Assembly: GCA_022510425.1 (NCBI GenBank)
Contig: JAFLTO010000004.1
Location: 1 to 64,000, forward strand
Direction of reading: 5' to 3'
Source: Muribaculaceae bacterium
Lineage (GTDB): Bacteria; Bacteroidota; Bacteroidia; Bacteroidales; Muribaculaceae
DNA length: 64,000 bases
Shown here: positions 59,998 to 64,000 of the stretch, one piece after another
Position numbering within the stretch: position 1 is the first letter of the stretch
Layout: each line of letters begins with the position of its first letter
Translations under genes and position numbers: made by a program
The notes under the pieces: generated by a model
Told to the model about the DNA's origin: nothing
The model's input: the letters and a program-made list of their open reading frames with translations, nothing else
The model's database searches: none

Positions 59998-61125
59998 ATG
60001 ATTGAAATAAAAAAACTCGAACCCACAAAAACTAATCTGAAGAAATTCACTCAATTCCAGATAGATTTATATAAAGGTAATCCATATTTTGTGCCACCAT
60101 TGGTTTCTGATGATTTGGGCACTTTGTCACCTTCAAAGAATCCGGCCTTTGATTTCTGTGACGCCGTGTATTTCATGGCATATAAGGATGGAAAACCGGT
60201 AGGAAGAATTGCGGGTATAATCAATCGTCAGGTGAATGAGAAAAACGGGGGTGCCACAGCAAGATTCGGATTTATTGATTTCATAGACGACGAGGAAGTG
60301 TCCCGAGCATTGATTAAAGCAGTGGAAGACTGGGCTAGAGAGAAGGGTATGAAAAAAATGATAGGCCCGATGGGTTTCACGGATATGGATCATGAAGGAA
60401 TGCTTATCCAAGGTTTCGAAGAACTGGGAACGATGGCAACGATATATAATTACGCCTATTATCCCAAACATATTGAGAAATTAGGATATGAGAAGGAAGC
60501 GGATTGGGTGGAATTCCTCATGGAGGTGCCTGATAAGATACCTGAGAAATATGACCGGATTGCAGAAATAGTGAAAAAGAAATATGGCCTTAAGGTAAAA
60601 AAATATTCGAGTCCGAAAAAGGCCAAGGAAGAAATAGGACGTCCGCTTTTCCATCTTATCAATGAAGCCTACGACTCGCTATATGAGTATTCCAGACTGA
60701 CCGAAAAGCAGATTGATTATTATATAGGGATTTATCTTAGTCTTATTAATTTCGACTTGCTTACTGCCATCTTGGATAAAGAGGATAAGCTTGTTGGTAT
60801 CGGTATTTCAATGCCATCCTTAAGCCGAGCTCTTCAAAAAAGTCAGGGTAAACTTTTTCCGTTTGGATGGTATCATCTTCTGAGGGCGTTGAAATGTAAA
60901 ACCGACAGAGTGGATCTGCTATTGGTTGCCGTTAAACCGGAATATCAAAACAAAGGTGTGAACGCCCTTCTATTTCAAGATTTGATCCCTTACTATATAA
61001 AATACGGATTCAAGTACGCAGAATCCAATTTGGAACTTGAGACTAACAACAAAGTGCAGGGACAATGGGATTATTTCACCAACCGCCAGCATCGTCGTCG
61101 CCGGGCTTACCGTAAACTACTTTAA
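59998..61125 (+). CDS. GNAT family acetyltransferase-like protein
   Basis: A 375-aa Bacteroidetes protein with GNAT-like halves: YFMAYKDGKPVGRIAGIINR at the N-terminus and VDLLLVAVKPEYQNKGVNALLFQDLIPYY near the end, the latter with a Q/R-x-x-G-x-x acetyl-CoA loop variant (QNKGVNAL). The middle part is family-specific. The substrate is unknown. It lies 32 bp after the pseudokinase gene and 14 bp before menG. Confidence 0.82.
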   Translation: MIEIKKLEPTKTNLKKFTQFQIDLYKGNPYFVPPLVSDDLGTLSPSKNPAFDFCDAVYFMAYKDGKPVGRIAGIINRQVNEKNGGATARFGFIDFIDDEEVSRALIKAVEDWAREKGMKKMIGPMGFTDMDHEGMLIQGFEELGTMATIYNYAYYPKHIEKLGYEKEADWVEFLMEVPDKIPEKYDRIAEIVKKKYGLKVKKYSSPKKAKEEIGRPLFHLINEAYDSLYEYSRLTEKQIDYYIGIYLSLINFDLLTAILDKEDKLVGIGISMPSLSRALQKSQGKLFPFGWYHLLRALKCKTDRVDLLLVAVKPEYQNKGVNALLFQDLIPYYIKYGFKYAESNLELETNNKVQGQWDYFTNRQHRRRRAYRKLL

Positions 61126-61139
61126 TTCTTTGATATTTA

Positions 61140-61886
61140 ATGAAAGTTGAGGATATAAATCCTTACAATCAAGGGGAAGAAAAGGGGAAGGAAGTGGAGC
61201 AAATGTTCGACTCCATAGCCCGAAGATATGATCTTATGAATTCAGCCATGTCTTTAGGCCAACATAAGATTTGGAGAAATAAAGCTTTGAAAGCTGCCCT
61301 TACAAGTCTTCCTTCTATGAATAAAATCAAGGTTTTGGATGTTGCAACCGGAACCGGAGATGTGGCTTTCCGTCTGCATACACTTCTCCCTGAAGCTTTG
61401 ATCACCGGAATAGACCTTTCTGAAGGCATGTTGAAAATAGCACGGGATAAGTTGTCATCACTTCCTTATAAAGAGCAGGAACTGATTGCTTTCGGCAAAG
61501 GCGATTCTTTGTCGATGCCTTTTCATGATGCAGAGTTCAATCTTCTCACGGTGGCCTATGGAGTCAGAAATTTCAGCGATCTTCGCCGGGGACTGATAGA
61601 GATGAGAAGAGTTTTGAAAAGGGGAGGGGTTTTATGTATCATAGAACTTTCCACTCCAAAAGGTGTTTTCACAAAGCCTGCATATAGTTTATATTCCGGC
61701 AAAATAATTCCATGGTTAGGTAAGAAAGTCACCGGAGATGATCGGGCCTATTCATACTTGCCTGAAAGCATAGCAGCGTGTCCTCAAAGAGAGGATATGG
61801 CTGCTCTCTTATATGCTTCGGGGTTTACCCAAGTTGAATGGAAAAGTCTTAGCTTCGGTGCATTAACTTATTATATAGCCAAATAA
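61140..61886 (+). CDS. menG: Demethylmenaquinone methyltransferase
   Basis: A 248-aa SAM-dependent methyltransferase of the UbiE/MenG family that methylates demethylmenaquinone in the last step of menaquinone synthesis. The SAM motif is VLDVATGTGDVAFRLH. Family blocks FDSIARRYDLMNSAMSLGQH and LPESIAACPQREDMAALL are present. Bacteroidales rely on menaquinone, and the isochorismate synthase of the same pathway lies at the other end of the window. Confidence 0.95.
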   Translation: MKVEDINPYNQGEEKGKEVEQMFDSIARRYDLMNSAMSLGQHKIWRNKALKAALTSLPSMNKIKVLDVATGTGDVAFRLHTLLPEALITGIDLSEGMLKIARDKLSSLPYKEQELIAFGKGDSLSMPFHDAEFNLLTVAYGVRNFSDLRRGLIEMRRVLKRGGVLCIIELSTPKGVFTKPAYSLYSGKIIPWLGKKVTGDDRAYSYLPESIAACPQREDMAALLYASGFTQVEWKSLSFGALTYYIAK

Positions 61887-61926
61887 TCGTGGCGGGAAAG
61901 CCACATGATTTCTTTCTGTAGGAAAT

Positions 61927-63174
61927 ATGAATCGAAAAGATTTTGAAATAATGGCTCCGGTGGGGAGCCGGGAATCTCTGGCAGCCGCCCTCAACGCAGG
62001 CACCGATGCAGTGTATTTTGGAATCGAGGGATTGAACATGAGAAGCAGATCAAGTTCGAATTTCAATCTTGATGATCTTCGTGAAATTGTAAAGGAATGT
62101 TTTTCAAGAGGAGTAAAAACCTACCTCACAGTCAACACCATTATTTATGACGGTGATATAGAATATATGCATTCCATAATAAAGGTGGCAAAGGAAGCCG
62201 GTGTTACGGCAGTTATAGCCACCGATATATCTACAATTTTGTATGCTCGGAGCATCGGTATGGAAGTGCATATTTCCACACAGGTAAATATATCCAACAT
62301 TGAAGCTTTGGAATTTTATGCAGCCTATGCAGATGTTGTGGTGCTTGCAAGAGAATTGAATCTGGATCAAGTGAAGTCAATACATGATGCTATAGTTTCA
62401 AAAAATATAAAGGGACCGAAGGGTGAACTGATCAGACTGGAAATGTTTTGTCATGGAGCTTTGTGTATGGCTGTGAGTGGAAAATGCTATATGAGTCTAC
62501 ACGAAATGAACTCCAGCGCCAACAGGGGAGCTTGTAATCAGATTTGCAGGCGCTCTTATCGTGTCTCAGATATGGAAACTAATGAGGAACTCGTGGTTGA
62601 CAATAAGTATATCATGTCGCCAAAAGATCTCAAGACCCTTAGTTTTCTTGACAAGATGGTGGAAGCGGGAGTTTCCGTTTTTAAAATTGAGGGAAGGGCC
62701 AGAGGTCCGGAGTATGTGTTTGAGACAGTGAAAGCCTATTCAGAGGCTTTGGAAACAATTTGTGATGGAACTTTTAGTGATGATAAAATAAAAAGTTGGG
62801 AAGAGAGATTAACCAAAGTTTTTAACCGAGGTTTCTGGAATGGCTATTATTTAGGACAGCGGCTTGGGGAATGGAGCAAGAAATACGGTTCTTCGGCCAC
62901 AAGGGTTAAACTTTATGTAGCAAAAGCCATTAGATATTTTTCCAAACTGGGAGTAGGGGAGTTTCGTATGGAATCCGGTGAATTGCATACCGGTGATGAA
63001 GTAATAATTACGGGTCCTACCACGGGAGCGTTGATATTCAAGGTTGAGGAACTTCGTCTTGATTTATCGCCGGTGGAATCAGTGAAAAAAGGAGACCTCT
63101 TTTCCATGCCGGTGCCTGAAAAAGTTAGGCCTTCTGACCGTTTATATCTATGGAAACCCACTGATGTAGACTAA
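61927..63174 (+). CDS. Peptidase U32 family protein (TrhP/RlhA-like)
   Basis: A 415-aa U32 family protein. It shows APVGSRESLAAALNAGTDAVYFG at the start, the signature EMFCHGALCMAVSGKCYMS and the GACNQICRRSY cluster; the four cysteines may hold an Fe-S cluster. E. coli relatives TrhP and RlhA hydroxylate tRNA uridine-34 and 23S rRNA respectively, with prephenate needed. A TRAM/OB-like C-terminal part is present (about 330-415). The name peptidase is historical; an RNA-modifying role is more likely. Confidence 0.88.
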   Translation: MNRKDFEIMAPVGSRESLAAALNAGTDAVYFGIEGLNMRSRSSSNFNLDDLREIVKECFSRGVKTYLTVNTIIYDGDIEYMHSIIKVAKEAGVTAVIATDISTILYARSIGMEVHISTQVNISNIEALEFYAAYADVVVLARELNLDQVKSIHDAIVSKNIKGPKGELIRLEMFCHGALCMAVSGKCYMSLHEMNSSANRGACNQICRRSYRVSDMETNEELVVDNKYIMSPKDLKTLSFLDKMVEAGVSVFKIEGRARGPEYVFETVKAYSEALETICDGTFSDDKIKSWEERLTKVFNRGFWNGYYLGQRLGEWSKKYGSSATRVKLYVAKAIRYFSKLGVGEFRMESGELHTGDEVIITGPTTGALIFKVEELRLDLSPVESVKKGDLFSMPVPEKVRPSDRLYLWKPTDVD

Positions 63175-63217
63175 AAAATTTTTTTATTTAAGATTTAACT
63201 AATAGAAAATATAAAAC

Positions 63218-63245
63218 AAGAGCCGAATCTTTAGATTCGGCTCTT
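63218..63245. terminator. Intrinsic terminator between convergent U32 and TPR genes
   Basis: AAGAGCCGAATC (63218-63229), loop TTTA, GATTCGGCTCTT (63234-63245): a perfect 12-bp stem. The T-rich flank (GTTTTATATTTTC) lies on the minus-strand side, so it mainly serves the TPR gene. Confidence 0.88.
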
Positions 63246-63269
63246 GAGTTCTAATATGTTTGTCAGGGA

Positions 63270-64000
63270 TTAGATAGCGCTTAGATTGTAGTTTGCGAAT
63301 TCAAGGTCAGTACGAGCTTTTGTAGCCATTGAAGGATCAAGAGCTGCTGCTTTCTTAAGGTTGCTAACTACTGCAGTTTCATTGTTAGTGCGTGCACCCA
63401 CGATAGCTTCGAGATAGTAGGTGGTTGCGTCGGGATTTGGAACTGCTGATAGGATAGCCTGAGCGGCTGAATAATCTTTTGAAAGAATCTTGGCAAGCGC
63501 AGCATTGTTGGTCTTGGCATTACCGAAAGCTGTGTTAGCTTTGGAAACTTCACCTTGAGTCAAGTAATATACACCGAGAGCATCATTGGCTTCAGGAACA
63601 CCTGCAGCGCTTCCGATAAATTCGTTGGCTTTGCTGTAATTGCCATCTATGAGTTCGATAAGACCCATATTCATGTCAACTTCTTTAGAAGAAGGATCAA
63701 GTTTCTTGGCTTTGTCGAAATCAGACTTAGCGGCAGCATAGTTACCTTCAATATATTCAGTCATACCGAGGTTGTTGTAAGCTCTGTAGCTGTTGGGGAA
63801 AAGTTCTGTGGCTTTCTTATAGATAGCCATCTTTTGTGCATTATTGTTGGTGAGAGTAGCAGCATAAAGAAGTTCGTCTTCTGTGAGAGCCTTAGGATTG
63901 TTGGCTGCAAGATTTGAGATTTCTTCGTCGCTCTTGCCGATGATGTTGATAGAAGCCTGGATCTTTGAATATCTCAACTTAGGAAGAATTTCCTTTGCGA
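63270..64000 (-). CDS. TPR-repeat protein, 5' end beyond the window
   Basis: At least 243 residues; the frame stays open to the window edge (AKEILPKLRYSKIQASINIIG), so the start lies outside. It has several TPR-like repeats (YKKATELFPNSYRAYNNLGM, AKSDFDKAKKLDPSSKEVDMN, LKKAAALDPSMATKARTDLE). Related Bacteroidales proteins are larger OmpA/TPR lipoproteins, so an envelope location is possible but the decisive N-terminus is missing. The codon bias suggests strong expression. Confidence 0.75.
   Translation of the reverse strand, partial: AKEILPKLRYSKIQASINIIGKSDEEISNLAANNPKALTEDELLYAATLTNNNAQKMAIYKKATELFPNSYRAYNNLGMTEYIEGNYAAAKSDFDKAKKLDPSSKEVDMNMGLIELIDGNYSKANEFIGSAAGVPEANDALGVYYLTQGEVSKANTAFGNAKTNNAALAKILSKDYSAAQAILSAVPNPDATTYYLEAIVGARTNNETAVVSNLKKAAALDPSMATKARTDLEFANYNLSAI

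Overview
The window reads as a core chromosomal segment of a Bacteroidales bacterium, probably a gut lineage close to Muribaculaceae (the family is inference). The evidence is a recurring Bacteroidetes promoter signature (TTTG, 19-20 nt, TAnnTTTG) seen upstream of more than ten genes, weak Shine-Dalgarno sites, a long SecA (1145 aa) with a SEC-C tail, an Rpb6-type omega next to BamD, PorE-like and DUF4105 proteins, an EF-G2-type GTPase and a glutamate decarboxylase island.

Layout. 1-1200: a seven-copy 32-bp hairpin repeat array, a REP-associated tyrosine transposase (RAYT) and two downstream composite repeat units carrying a second hairpin family. 1202-2529: a small antitoxin-like ORF and an Rpn/PD-(D/E)XK nuclease. 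2524-6022 (minus): ftsY, rimO and an isochorismate synthase, invaded by a heptanucleotide repeat that lies inside two coding regions and supplies two stop codons. 6206-9213: an outer-membrane protein and a PorE-like OmpA lipoprotein. 9314-10318: a MNT/HEPN pair and tRNA-Lys(CUU). 10440-20338: an acid-resistance island with EamA, GadB, GlsA, GadC and MFS on the minus strand, and a paralogous MFS plus a porin divergently on the plus strand. 20569-24524: a large, probably surface-exposed lipoprotein with a collagen-like stretch and an OmpA porin behind a canonical promoter and structured leader. 24645-35142: hpt, adk, an rRNA pseudouridine synthase with a prion-like N-terminus, asnS, DUF4105, a PafA-like pseudoenzyme and secA. 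35200-39555 (minus): EF-G2-like GTPase and pullulanase. 39634-45245: proC-proB-proA and clpB. 45460-47052: a CXXC-less thioredoxin-fold protein and a ROK glucokinase. 47024-50468 (minus): bamD, Rpb6/omega, an ATP-grasp-like protein, a DUF2520 protein and Maf. 50588-55290: PASTA, RluD-type synthase, acyltransferase, phosphoesterase, FolK-like. 55294-57656 (minus): tgt and an LptF/LptG permease. 57913-63174: serS, pseudokinase, GNAT, menG, peptidase U32. 63270-64000 (minus): a TPR protein cut by the window edge.

Themes. (i) The island joins glutamine deamidation (GlsA), proton-consuming glutamate decarboxylation (GadB), glutamate/GABA exchange (GadC) and outer-membrane permeability (porin). (ii) Menaquinone genes appear at both ends (isochorismate synthase, MenG). 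(iii) Several genes look catalytically disarmed: a PafA-like protein without recognisable metal ligands, an EF-G without the GTPase histidine, a thioredoxin fold without CXXC, a pseudokinase beside serS and a Tgt without its zinc cysteines. (iv) At least eight short blocks have a 7-nt period. The most unusual signal is the heptamer repeat that occurs intergenically and, in frame, inside rimO and the isochorismate synthase gene.
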